A stretch of DNA of 64,000 nucleotides from Mucilaginibacter rubeus (GTDB taxonomy: Bacteria; Bacteroidota; Bacteroidia; Sphingobacteriales; Sphingobacteriaceae). Position numbers and translations under genes: made by a program. Positions 24,943 through 33,263 of this stretch are shown piece by piece (the stretch's first letter is position 1; every line of letters begins with the position of its first letter). Where the stretch lies: the NCBI RefSeq assembly GCF_014643835.1, contig NZ_BMKD01000005.1:372001-436000 (forward strand), given 5' to 3'. Under the pieces are notes generated by a model. That model worked only from the letters and a program-made list of their open reading frames with translations, was not told the origin of the DNA and did no database searches.

Positions 24943-27585
24943 ATGAAAAAACATCCGTTGCCGGGTATTTATTTACGCGGCTCAGTATTGGCACTTGCGG
25001 TTTTGGCGGGCTCTTGCGCTGCCAGGAAGCAAGCTGCAAACCAAAGCCTTACCCTAAAAACTACTACCACACCCGGCGGAACCGTTGCGACAGCAACAAC
25101 CGGCCCCCCCAAAAAGGAAGGGATTAAAAAGTTTAGCGACCTTATTCCCGCTAAAACAAAAGCTGATAGCGGCCTTTTTAATACATATAAAGTTGATGGC
25201 AAATATTACTACGAAATACCCGATTCATTAATTAACCGCGAGATGCTGGTGGTTACCCGTTTTGTAAAAACGCCGGGCGGCCTCAAAACATTTGGCCAGC
25301 AATATGGCGGCGAAGAAATTAACAACCAGGTTTGGAAATGGGAAAAGCACGATAAGCAGGTATTTATTAGGGTGCCCAGCTATTCGTTGCGTGCCGATAG
25401 CACCAGTGATATGTACCAATCGGTTAAAAACTCAAACCTTGATGCTATACTGGCCTCCTTTGAGGTAAAAGCCTTTAACAAAGACACTACCGGCGTTTTA
25501 ATTGATGTTACCGATTTTTACAATGGCGATATTGCCGCTATTGGTTTGTCTGATGATATCAAAAAGGCTTATAAAACCATGGGGGTTGATAACTCACGTT
25601 CCTATATCGACACCATTAAAAGCTTCCCGATAAATATTGAAGCGCGCACCCTAAAAACCTACCGGGCCGGCGAATCGCCAACTGATAACAGTAATGCTGC
25701 CATTACATTTGAGTTGAACACCTCCATGCTTTTACTGCCCAAAGTCCCGATGAAAGCCCGCATCATGGACCCGCGCGTGGGCTTTTTTGGCCAGCGCCAA
25801 ACAGATTACGGCACCAATGCGCAGAAAGCCCTGGTTACCGCCTATATTCACCGCTGGAGGTTAGAGCCTAAAGACCCCATTGCCTATGCCAAAGGCGAGC
25901 TGGTTGAACCTAAAAAGCAAATTGTGTTTTATATTGACCCGGCTACACCTAAAAAGTGGGTGCCTTATTTAATACAGGGCGTAAACGACTGGCAAAAAGC
26001 GTTTGAAGCTGCCGGTTTTAAAAATGCCATAACCGCTAAAGAAGCCCCAACGGCAAAACAGGACCCACAGTTTAGCACCGAAGATGCCCGCTACAGCGTG
26101 ATCAGGTATTTTGCATCGGATGTTGAAAACGCTTATGGCCCCCACGTGGCCGACCCACGCAGCGGCGAGATCCTGGAAAGCCATGTTGGCTGGTACCACA
26201 ACGTGATGCAGCTTTTGCGCGATTGGTACCTGATCCAAACAGCAGCGGTAAACCCCAAAGCCCGCCATGCACAATTTGCTGACGATCAAATGGGCGAGCT
26301 GATCCGTTTTGTATCATCGCATGAAGTTGGTCATACTTTAGGTTTGCCACACAACTTTGGCTCGAGCTACGCTTACCCTGTTGATTCACTACGCTCAAAA
26401 ACCTTCACCGATAAACATGGTACAGCGCCCTCCATTATGGATTATGCCCGCTTTAACTACATAGCCCAACCCGGCGATGGCGTTACGCACCTGTACCCGC
26501 AAATTGGCGAGTATGATAACTGGGCAATAAAATGGGGGTATACCTGGTTCCCGGGCAATAAAACGCCGGAGCAGGAAAAAGAAACATTAGCCGTGTGGAC
26601 CAACAAAAACGCAGGCAACCCGGTTTATTATTTCGGTCGCCAGGGCACTACTATCGATCCCCGCCTGCAAAATGAAGATTTGGGCGATAATGCCATGAAG
26701 GCCAGCGCTTATGGTATTGCCAACCTGAAACGGATTTTGCCAAACCTCGAAAAATGGTCGTACAAAAAAGATGAAGGCTATGCCGATCTTAATGAATTAT
26801 ATAATGAAGTTTTAGGTCAGTATTACCGTTACATGGGGCATGTTACCACCAACATTGGCGGCATGAACGAAAACTTTAAAACATATGATCAAAAAGGCGC
26901 CGTTTATGATTTTGTGAGCAAAGAACGCCAGCACGAAGCCGCTTTATTTTTAAACCAGCAATTATACACAACCCCGTTATGGCTAATTAACAAAGCCGAA
27001 TTGGCCAAGTTTGATAACGGTGTTATGATAAACCGTATTAAAGCCATGCAGGTTTCATTGCTGGGCAATGAGTTAAACCCCTCAAGGCTGGCGCGGATGT
27101 ATGATAACGAGGCCAAAAATGGCGCTAATGCCTATACCGTTGCGCAGTTATTAACCGATTTGCATACGGGCATATTCGGTACAACCAAACCCGACGGCTA
27201 CCAGCGCAACCTGCAAAGGGGCTATATCGAAAACCTGAAGAACCTGTTAAATACAGATGCAAGCTTTGCGTTCCCGGGTATATCAAGCGCGCAGCTGGCA
27301 AGCTGGGGCTTTACTCCAATCAACATCGCGTTGTCTGATATCAGGCCTATGGTACGCGCCGAATTAAAGAAAATTGATACCGGCCTGCCCAAGGGCGGCG
27401 ATGCAATAACAGCAGCTCATTATGCCGACCTTCACCTTAGGATAAAAGAAGCCCTTAATCCGACAAGGCCGGTTGTAAATATTGAAGGGGGAATGGCTAG
27501 GGGTATAAACACCGCCAACCAGGATATACTGAATGAGAAAACAGGAAGTATGAACTGCTGGCCACGTACCAATGTTGAAAACTAA
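24943..27585 (+). CDS. Lipoprotein zinc metalloprotease (DUF5117/DUF5118 type)
   Basis: 880 aa. Lipobox LAGSC with Cys near residue 25. The long N-terminal region is typical of DUF5118/DUF5117. A gluzincin/metzincin-like site HEVGHTLGLPH has H460, E461, H464 and H470, followed by a Met-turn candidate SIMDYARFNYIAQ. Probably anchored to a membrane on the periplasmic or outer face. Substrate unknown. A strong terminator follows at 27614. Confidence 0.9.
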   Translation: MKKHPLPGIYLRGSVLALAVLAGSCAARKQAANQSLTLKTTTTPGGTVATATTGPPKKEGIKKFSDLIPAKTKADSGLFNTYKVDGKYYYEIPDSLINREMLVVTRFVKTPGGLKTFGQQYGGEEINNQVWKWEKHDKQVFIRVPSYSLRADSTSDMYQSVKNSNLDAILASFEVKAFNKDTTGVLIDVTDFYNGDIAAIGLSDDIKKAYKTMGVDNSRSYIDTIKSFPINIEARTLKTYRAGESPTDNSNAAITFELNTSMLLLPKVPMKARIMDPRVGFFGQRQTDYGTNAQKALVTAYIHRWRLEPKDPIAYAKGELVEPKKQIVFYIDPATPKKWVPYLIQGVNDWQKAFEAAGFKNAITAKEAPTAKQDPQFSTEDARYSVIRYFASDVENAYGPHVADPRSGEILESHVGWYHNVMQLLRDWYLIQTAAVNPKARHAQFADDQMGELIRFVSSHEVGHTLGLPHNFGSSYAYPVDSLRSKTFTDKHGTAPSIMDYARFNYIAQPGDGVTHLYPQIGEYDNWAIKWGYTWFPGNKTPEQEKETLAVWTNKNAGNPVYYFGRQGTTIDPRLQNEDLGDNAMKASAYGIANLKRILPNLEKWSYKKDEGYADLNELYNEVLGQYYRYMGHVTTNIGGMNENFKTYDQKGAVYDFVSKERQHEAALFLNQQLYTTPLWLINKAELAKFDNGVMINRIKAMQVSLLGNELNPSRLARMYDNEAKNGANAYTVAQLLTDLHTGIFGTTKPDGYQRNLQRGYIENLKNLLNTDASFAFPGISSAQLASWGFTPINIALSDIRPMVRAELKKIDTGLPKGGDAITAAHYADLHLRIKEALNPTRPVVNIEGGMARGINTANQDILNEKTGSMNCWPRTNVEN

Positions 27586-27613
27586 TCTGGCACATCTCTT
27601 AAAAATCCTTCTT

Positions 27614-27650
27614 AAAATCCTGCCCTATTTGTAGGGTGGGATTTTTCTTT
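27614..27650 (+). terminator. Terminator of the metalloprotease gene
   Basis: AAAATCCTGCCCTA (27614-27627) pairs with TAGGGTGGGATTTT (27632-27645) around TTTG, followed by T-rich sequence. One T-G pair interrupts the stem. Confidence 0.85.
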
Positions 27651-27721
27651 TATGGACTTTACTTTAACAAAACGCTGATGACTTAAAACAATTATGCGGC
27701 AGGGTGTAAAAAGCCCTTTGC

Positions 27722-27994
27722 CTATTTAAGCTGGCTTATATTTTCAAAAAAAGCAATCTGCAAATCAAGCAGCGACTTAACGTTTATTTTTTCGCCGTAA
27801 GCATCAAAGCATAAAAATTTTGTTAACTCGGGCCTGTTTTTCTTCGATTTTTCGAAAAAATTAAAGGTTTCAAAAAAATAATGATTGGTTGTAACCTGAC
27901 TTTTGCTGTTTGTTTGTGATGTATTCAGCCTAAAACCGATCGTATCAATCCATTTGTGCACTTTTGAATGCAGCGAGTTTCTAATATTGTTCAT
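27722..27994 (-). CDS. Small hypothetical protein
   Basis: 90 aa, basic at the N-terminus and AT-rich, with several Phe pairs (YFFETFNFFEKSKK). No signal peptide, membrane helix or known motif. The codon use is more AT-rich than the neighbouring genes, and it is isolated. It could be a real lineage-specific gene or a chance frame. Confidence 0.45.
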   Translation of the reverse strand: MNNIRNSLHSKVHKWIDTIGFRLNTSQTNSKSQVTTNHYFFETFNFFEKSKKNRPELTKFLCFDAYGEKINVKSLLDLQIAFFENISQLK

Positions 27995-28243
27995 AGGTTA
28001 ATGTTTGGTTTAAGTATTACGAAATTTCATGCCACAATGTTACTATCATATAAATTCATTTTAAACAATAGTTTATTTCTTGTGTGGATTATTAACGCAT
28101 CAATAGCATTATTTGGTATTTGCTGCAACAAATATTGAAACTAATTATTCACATATTCGTAATAAACCTTAAGACCTCCAAACGGAACTCACTTAGCACA
28201 ACCCGCCGCTTATAATTGACTGACTGATCTTTATAACAACCAC

Positions 28244-28267
28244 AGGCCGGAGACCCCGGCCTTTTTT
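28244..28267 (+). terminator. Orphan terminator-like hairpin
   Basis: AGGCCGG (28244-28250) pairs with CCGGCCT (28256-28262) and is followed by a T-run to 28267. No plus-strand gene ends nearby: the protease gene has its own terminator 600 bp upstream. The stretch 27995-28430 otherwise holds only the direct repeats below. Confidence 0.7.
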
Positions 28268-28279
28268 GCGTAATAATTT

Positions 28280-28341
28280 GTAACAATAATATGATTGATA
28301 AGCAATTACAGGCCTAATGTGTAACAATAATATATTGATAG
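28280..28341. repeat. Direct repeat TGTAACAATAATAT-ATTGATA, two copies
   Basis: TGTAACAATAATATGATTGATA at about 28280-28301 and TGTAACAATAATATATTGATA at about 28320-28340, 40 bp apart, upstream of the beta-barrel gene. A related TGTAACAATAATGATAG is at 11260-11276. The spacing suggests a regulatory site pair or a small duplication. Confidence 0.6.
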
Positions 28342-28430
28342 GGCTTTTAGCAGATTTTAAGTTGAACATTTGCAGTTCAATTGCGTCTATATACACAAAA
28401 AAACAATAATTGCACGCCGAAAAAACGTTT

Positions 28431-31382
28431 ATGAAACCCCTATTTCTTATTTTAAGTTTTACCCTTTTATTTGCCTTTGGTTCCTACGCTCAAACAGGGC
28501 GGGAAGTAAAGGGAACTGTCGTTGATTCCACTAAGCTTTCCTTACCCGGAAGTAGTGTTAAACTGGTTTCAAATGCCGGGGATAGCACCATAGCCATTGC
28601 CGATGCTGCAGGTAAATTTTCGTTCCCGGTAGTAAAGGGCAACAAACTAACCCTTACCATTTCGTCAATCGGTTTCACCGCAATAAAAAAACATTACTCG
28701 CTTGATGCCGGCACCCAACCGGTTGATCTTGGCGCTATAGTTTTAAAAACCGAAACCAATATGCTTAGCCAGGTGACCATTGTAGGCGTTAACCCGGTGA
28801 TATTAAAAGAGGATACAACCGAATATAAAGTAAGCGCATATCCTGTACGCGAAAATGCTCCTGTTGAAGACGTGTTAAAGAAACTACCCGGCGTTGATGT
28901 GGATAAAGACGGTAATGTAACCGCACAGGGCAAATCGGTGACCAAAGTAAGGGTTAACGGAAAGGATTTTTTTGGGGGTGATGTTAAAACAGCAACCAAG
29001 AACCTGCCTGCTGATGTGGTTGAAAGTATCCAGGTAATTGATGACTACGGCGACCAGGCCAATCTTACCGGCATAAAAACCGGCGAACCGGACAAGATCC
29101 TGAACATCACTATCCGTAAGGATAAAAACCATGGCTATTTTGGACAAGCCACAGCAGGCGACGGCGAGGATTTTTTACCTAAAGCCCCGGGCATAACCAA
29201 TGCCAATCGTTATATAGGCGATCTGAAATTTTTCAACTTCAATAATGAACAACAAATAGCCGTATTGGGTACCATTAACAATACCAACGTAAATACATTT
29301 ACTTACGGTAGCCCATCATCGGGTGGCGGAGGTGGTGGTGGTTTTGGCGGCGGGGGCGGCGGCCGGGGGAATGCATTGCGTGGCTCAAGCAGCTCCACGA
29401 CCAGCGCAAACGGTATCACCAATGCGCATGCCATCGGTGCCAACTTCCGCGATCAGTGGGGTAAAACACTCTCTGTTTACGGAAGTTACAGCTATACTGA
29501 TAATACTACCAACACCATGAGCTCATCTATCCAAACCAACAACGTTCAGTCGCCAAGTATAAGTACGCAAAAAAGCGATCAAACAGATAATCCTATTAAC
29601 CATCGCTTTAACTTTAACCTTGAGTGGAAACCCGATACCATTAATTACTTAAAAGTTGTACCAAACTTCACCTATTCGAGCACTAATACAGATGCTAACG
29701 AATCCTTATCAACAACTATTGATGGTATAACACATCCCTCATATACCTCGCTATCTCATACCGACGGCACAACACCAAGCTATGGTATTAACGCCTTGTA
29801 TAACCACCGCTTCAACGGGCATGGCCGTAACCTAAGTATTAACATCAGCGCTAATACGTCAAAAACATCGCAGTTCGATAATCCGACTTATGATTATGCC
29901 GATGGCGCACCCCGCCAGGCGCCTGCCAATCAGCAAACCTATACCGATAGCCGCGTAACCAGCTTTGGTACAAACATCTCCTACATTGAGCCCCTAAGTA
30001 AACGGGGGTACCTGGAGTTAAATTATGCCTTTAACCGCTCAAACACCACAAGCGACAGGGAAACCGATACGCTGAATACCGCCAATACATATGACCATTA
30101 CGACAGGTTGAGTAATAACTATAAATACAATTTTACCACCAACCGCGTTGGCCTGAACTACCGCTTTATCGAAAAGAAATACAACGTTACTGTAGGTATT
30201 GGCGTACAACCGGCCGCATTAAACGGGCTAAACCTTAAAAACGATTCGGCTACGCACGTAACCACGTTTAACGTGATCCCAACCGCTCGTTTCAGCTATA
30301 ATTTTTCGAGAGGAAAAGCTTTAAACTTCCTGTATAACGGATCAAGCAATCAGCCTACATTTAGCCAGCTGCAGCCCGTTATTGATTTCACAAACGCGCT
30401 TTACCCGGTACAGGGTAACCCTAACCTAAAGCCGGAACTTGCCAATAACTTTTCATTGAGATATAATAATTTCAGTTTCCAAACCGGCAATATTTTCTTT
30501 ACCAATTTCAACTTTACCGCAACACAAAATAAAATAGTACAAAACACTATTTCTTATCCCCGCAAATTTAGTAAGGCGGTGTTAGCAGCAGATCCATCGT
30601 TAAAAAGCTTTGAGGGCACTAATCTTACCAACTATTTAAATGCGGATGGTTACTATTCGGGCACTGCCAATGTGGTATACGCCAAGCCGTGGGCCCAGCG
30701 TAAATTTACCCTGCAATTTAATAGCGCCTTAACTTACACCAATGGTGTGGCATTCTCAAACAGCATCGATAGTAATAATGTTGCCGCATCAGCTGCTCCA
30801 TTAAAAAACATAGCCAAAAACCTCAACTTTACCCCCGGTTTAAAATTCAGGGTAAATATTGTTGATGTTATTGATGCAGAGGCAAGCAGCAGCTATGGCA
30901 TCAATAAAACAACCAACTCTATCCATAGTACGCTTATTGATGGCAGCTCAAACTTCCGCACCTTAAATTTAGGGCTGGCGGGCAAAAATTATTTCTGGAA
31001 GGACTGGACCCTGAGCTATGACTTTACCCGTACTGTAAATTACGGATATGACCCAAGTCTTGGTATTAAAAACCCTAACATTCTGAATACTTACGTTGAA
31101 CGTCGCTTTTTGAAGGATCACCGCGCAACTATCCGTTTAGCGGCATACGATTTATTTAACCAAAACACAGGTTATACATCGGTTGTAAATGGCAATATAA
31201 CCACGCAATCTACTGTAAACAGGCTTGGGCGTTACTACTTGCTAACATTCACACTTCGTTTACAAAAGTTTGCAGGCAAGGCCCCAGATCAGCAGCCCGG
31301 CCAGCGCAGGTTTAACCGCGATGGCGGAGGTCCGGGCGGTGGTCCAGGAGGAGGTGGCCCGGGCGGTCCTGGTTCTTTCTAA
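28431..31382 (+). CDS. Large outer membrane beta-barrel protein (TonB-receptor-like, CarboxypepD_reg N-terminus)
   Basis: 983 aa from the ATG at 28431 (signal peptide MKPLFLILSFTLLFAFGSYA). Carboxypeptidase-regulatory-like domain at about 22-105, plug-like region about 115-220 (LKKLPGVDVDKDGNVTAQGK, VRVNGKDFFGGD), then a barrel of the OMP_b-brl_3 type. A glycine run lies at about 298-315 and the C-terminus ends in a Gly/Pro-rich tail after the last strand, so the usual terminal aromatic strand is not terminal. Ligand unknown. The paralogue at 33264 and the esterase between them suggest a functional set. Confidence 0.88.
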   Translation: MKPLFLILSFTLLFAFGSYAQTGREVKGTVVDSTKLSLPGSSVKLVSNAGDSTIAIADAAGKFSFPVVKGNKLTLTISSIGFTAIKKHYSLDAGTQPVDLGAIVLKTETNMLSQVTIVGVNPVILKEDTTEYKVSAYPVRENAPVEDVLKKLPGVDVDKDGNVTAQGKSVTKVRVNGKDFFGGDVKTATKNLPADVVESIQVIDDYGDQANLTGIKTGEPDKILNITIRKDKNHGYFGQATAGDGEDFLPKAPGITNANRYIGDLKFFNFNNEQQIAVLGTINNTNVNTFTYGSPSSGGGGGGGFGGGGGGRGNALRGSSSSTTSANGITNAHAIGANFRDQWGKTLSVYGSYSYTDNTTNTMSSSIQTNNVQSPSISTQKSDQTDNPINHRFNFNLEWKPDTINYLKVVPNFTYSSTNTDANESLSTTIDGITHPSYTSLSHTDGTTPSYGINALYNHRFNGHGRNLSINISANTSKTSQFDNPTYDYADGAPRQAPANQQTYTDSRVTSFGTNISYIEPLSKRGYLELNYAFNRSNTTSDRETDTLNTANTYDHYDRLSNNYKYNFTTNRVGLNYRFIEKKYNVTVGIGVQPAALNGLNLKNDSATHVTTFNVIPTARFSYNFSRGKALNFLYNGSSNQPTFSQLQPVIDFTNALYPVQGNPNLKPELANNFSLRYNNFSFQTGNIFFTNFNFTATQNKIVQNTISYPRKFSKAVLAADPSLKSFEGTNLTNYLNADGYYSGTANVVYAKPWAQRKFTLQFNSALTYTNGVAFSNSIDSNNVAASAAPLKNIAKNLNFTPGLKFRVNIVDVIDAEASSSYGINKTTNSIHSTLIDGSSNFRTLNLGLAGKNYFWKDWTLSYDFTRTVNYGYDPSLGIKNPNILNTYVERRFLKDHRATIRLAAYDLFNQNTGYTSVVNGNITTQSTVNRLGRYYLLTFTLRLQKFAGKAPDQQPGQRRFNRDGGGPGGGPGGGGPGGPGSF

Positions 31383-31396
31383 GGGTTAATATTTTT

Positions 31397-31494
31397 GTAG
31401 AGACGCATAGTTGCGTCTTCCGCAGGACAAGCGATTTCAATAGCGTCTTAGCTACCGTAAATTGCAGGCGGGAGACGCAATTATGCGTATCTAC
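31397..31494. repeat. GTAGAGACGC inverted repeat, copy 2
   Basis: Arms 31397-31420 and 31471-31494 are complementary apart from a few mismatches and match copy 1 at 16725-16821 in sequence, size and loop length. It lies between convergent genes. Confidence 0.8.
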
Positions 31495-31537
31495 ATTCAA
31501 AAACTGTCATTTTTAAATGGCCTCTACGGTAAGCAAC

Positions 31538-33052
31538 CTATCTGGGCCCATACTGCAATGCGTAGGGAATTGGCGAGATCTTCTTTTTGGCAATATTATC
31601 CGGGGTTACGTAAACAAAATCAAGCTTACGGCCACCTTCTTTTTGAAAGTATTCTATCCGCAGCGGATAAAACCCTTTTTTCAAAGGAACGATGTATGAC
31701 CGTTCAATATCGCCGTCATGCAAACCATCAAGGTCAATGATCGGCTTATCATTCAGGTACACTTTGCAACCATCGTCGCTCCCTAACCCAAAAATGTAAT
31801 AGCCATCCTGTTTAACTTCAAATTGCCCATCCATCACTATACCGAAATTATTTTGGCGGGGGAGTTTATTGATACTGAAAGTACTATCGGCTACGCCCTC
31901 TTTAACTGGTTTTAAAGCCTTAAAGTCGGGTAGCTTATCCCATTGGCCTTCGTAATAAGCGTAATGAAGGCCGCCCGGCTTGTAGTTTTTCCTGAGCCGC
32001 GTTGCAGGCAGATAAGTACCCACCCTGAAATCGCCGCTGGTGCTCTTGTCAAATTTAGCCCGATCGGCTATCTTCCGCAGGGTAACACTTGCGGCGCCTG
32101 ATAACTCTATTTCGGGCCTTACAGCCGGCGATGCCACTGACGGCTGCGAGCCATCAAATGTATAGTGCACTTTTGTGGTATCGTCAAAGTACCAGATCTT
32201 TATTGGCTTATCCTTAAGTACAATTCCGCGGGATGGGTGAAACTCCAGCGGCTTACCGCCATAGTCGTTATAAGCAAACCTTAAACCATCATACATATTT
32301 TTCAATCTCACGGTCCCGTGCGATTCCTTTGGATACGCTTTAACCACCCACTCAAAACCCGTCGGGGCATCTTTTTTCAGCAGGCTGTCCATGGCATTAA
32401 TCTTCATTTCCTTCATGCCCCGCCCTTCCCGGCCGCCTATGTAAAGCGCTTTCTCCTTACCTGCAAGCGAAGGCAGCTTCTCTTTAACCTGCTTAAGCAT
32501 TACGCCATTATCCCACCAATAACTTGGGTCGCCGGCAATATAATTGCTGAAGAGCTGCGGCTCGTTCAGTAAAGCATACGTAACAAACACGCCGCCGAAA
32601 GAGTGGCCGAAAAGGGTGTTATCACCATCAGAAGGATAGGTTTTATCAATATAAGGGATCAGCTCCTCTTTAAAAAACTTTAGAAATTTGTCAGCCCCGC
32701 CCGATGTTTTATTTCCGTTATTATGGGTCGGCAAAAAATCTCTATCACGGTCAACATTCAGTAGCCCGACAATTATCATTGGCGGCATGGTGTGCTCATC
32801 AAAAATAAAATGCTGGATATCGCGCCCTAATTTTATATTCCAGTCGTCAATGATGTACAATACATCATATTTGGTTGCCGAACCGGCTTTATAACCATCG
32901 GGCAATATTACCTGGATAACGCGTTTCTCATTTAATATAACCGAATTGATGGAATCGCGTTTACCGGGCAGGTCCTGCGCCTCAGCGCGTCCTGACAAGC
33001 TAACTATTACTGCAATTGTAATGGATAGAAAAAGGTAGGTCCTGGTTTTCAT
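31538..33052 (-). CDS. Secreted esterase with chitobiase-like and PA14-like C-terminal domains
   Basis: 504 aa, signal peptide 1-25. The N-terminal esterase domain (about 35-270, esterase D/Fes family) has GHSFGG with nucleophile S151 and ESHGTV as the probable catalytic His site. A short beta domain follows with VHYTFDGSQPS (chitobiase/HEX C-terminal-like, about 285-345). A PA14-like carbohydrate-binding module is seen at about 385-495 (GYYIFGLGSDDGCKVYLNDK). Likely releases acyl groups from a glycan or hydrolyses a siderophore-like ester. Flanked by two beta-barrel genes. Confidence 0.88.
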   Translation of the reverse strand: MKTRTYLFLSITIAVIVSLSGRAEAQDLPGKRDSINSVILNEKRVIQVILPDGYKAGSATKYDVLYIIDDWNIKLGRDIQHFIFDEHTMPPMIIVGLLNVDRDRDFLPTHNNGNKTSGGADKFLKFFKEELIPYIDKTYPSDGDNTLFGHSFGGVFVTYALLNEPQLFSNYIAGDPSYWWDNGVMLKQVKEKLPSLAGKEKALYIGGREGRGMKEMKINAMDSLLKKDAPTGFEWVVKAYPKESHGTVRLKNMYDGLRFAYNDYGGKPLEFHPSRGIVLKDKPIKIWYFDDTTKVHYTFDGSQPSVASPAVRPEIELSGAASVTLRKIADRAKFDKSTSGDFRVGTYLPATRLRKNYKPGGLHYAYYEGQWDKLPDFKALKPVKEGVADSTFSINKLPRQNNFGIVMDGQFEVKQDGYYIFGLGSDDGCKVYLNDKPIIDLDGLHDGDIERSYIVPLKKGFYPLRIEYFQKEGGRKLDFVYVTPDNIAKKKISPIPYALQYGPR

Positions 33053-33263
33053 AATGGGAGAGGCTTTGATTACTGGTAAGACTATACCTTAGTAAGGATA
33101 GTTACACAAAGCAGGCAAAAAACAGCGGTTGGCTCTTTTTACATAGCTAAAAGCAGAATGCACAAAGCCTAAATCTTAATTCGCTGATTATTAACACTGT
33201 TTAATTACTTGAATTATTAGACGCTATATAGCTTAATACAGTTCCTTTATTTTTTTCCGACAT

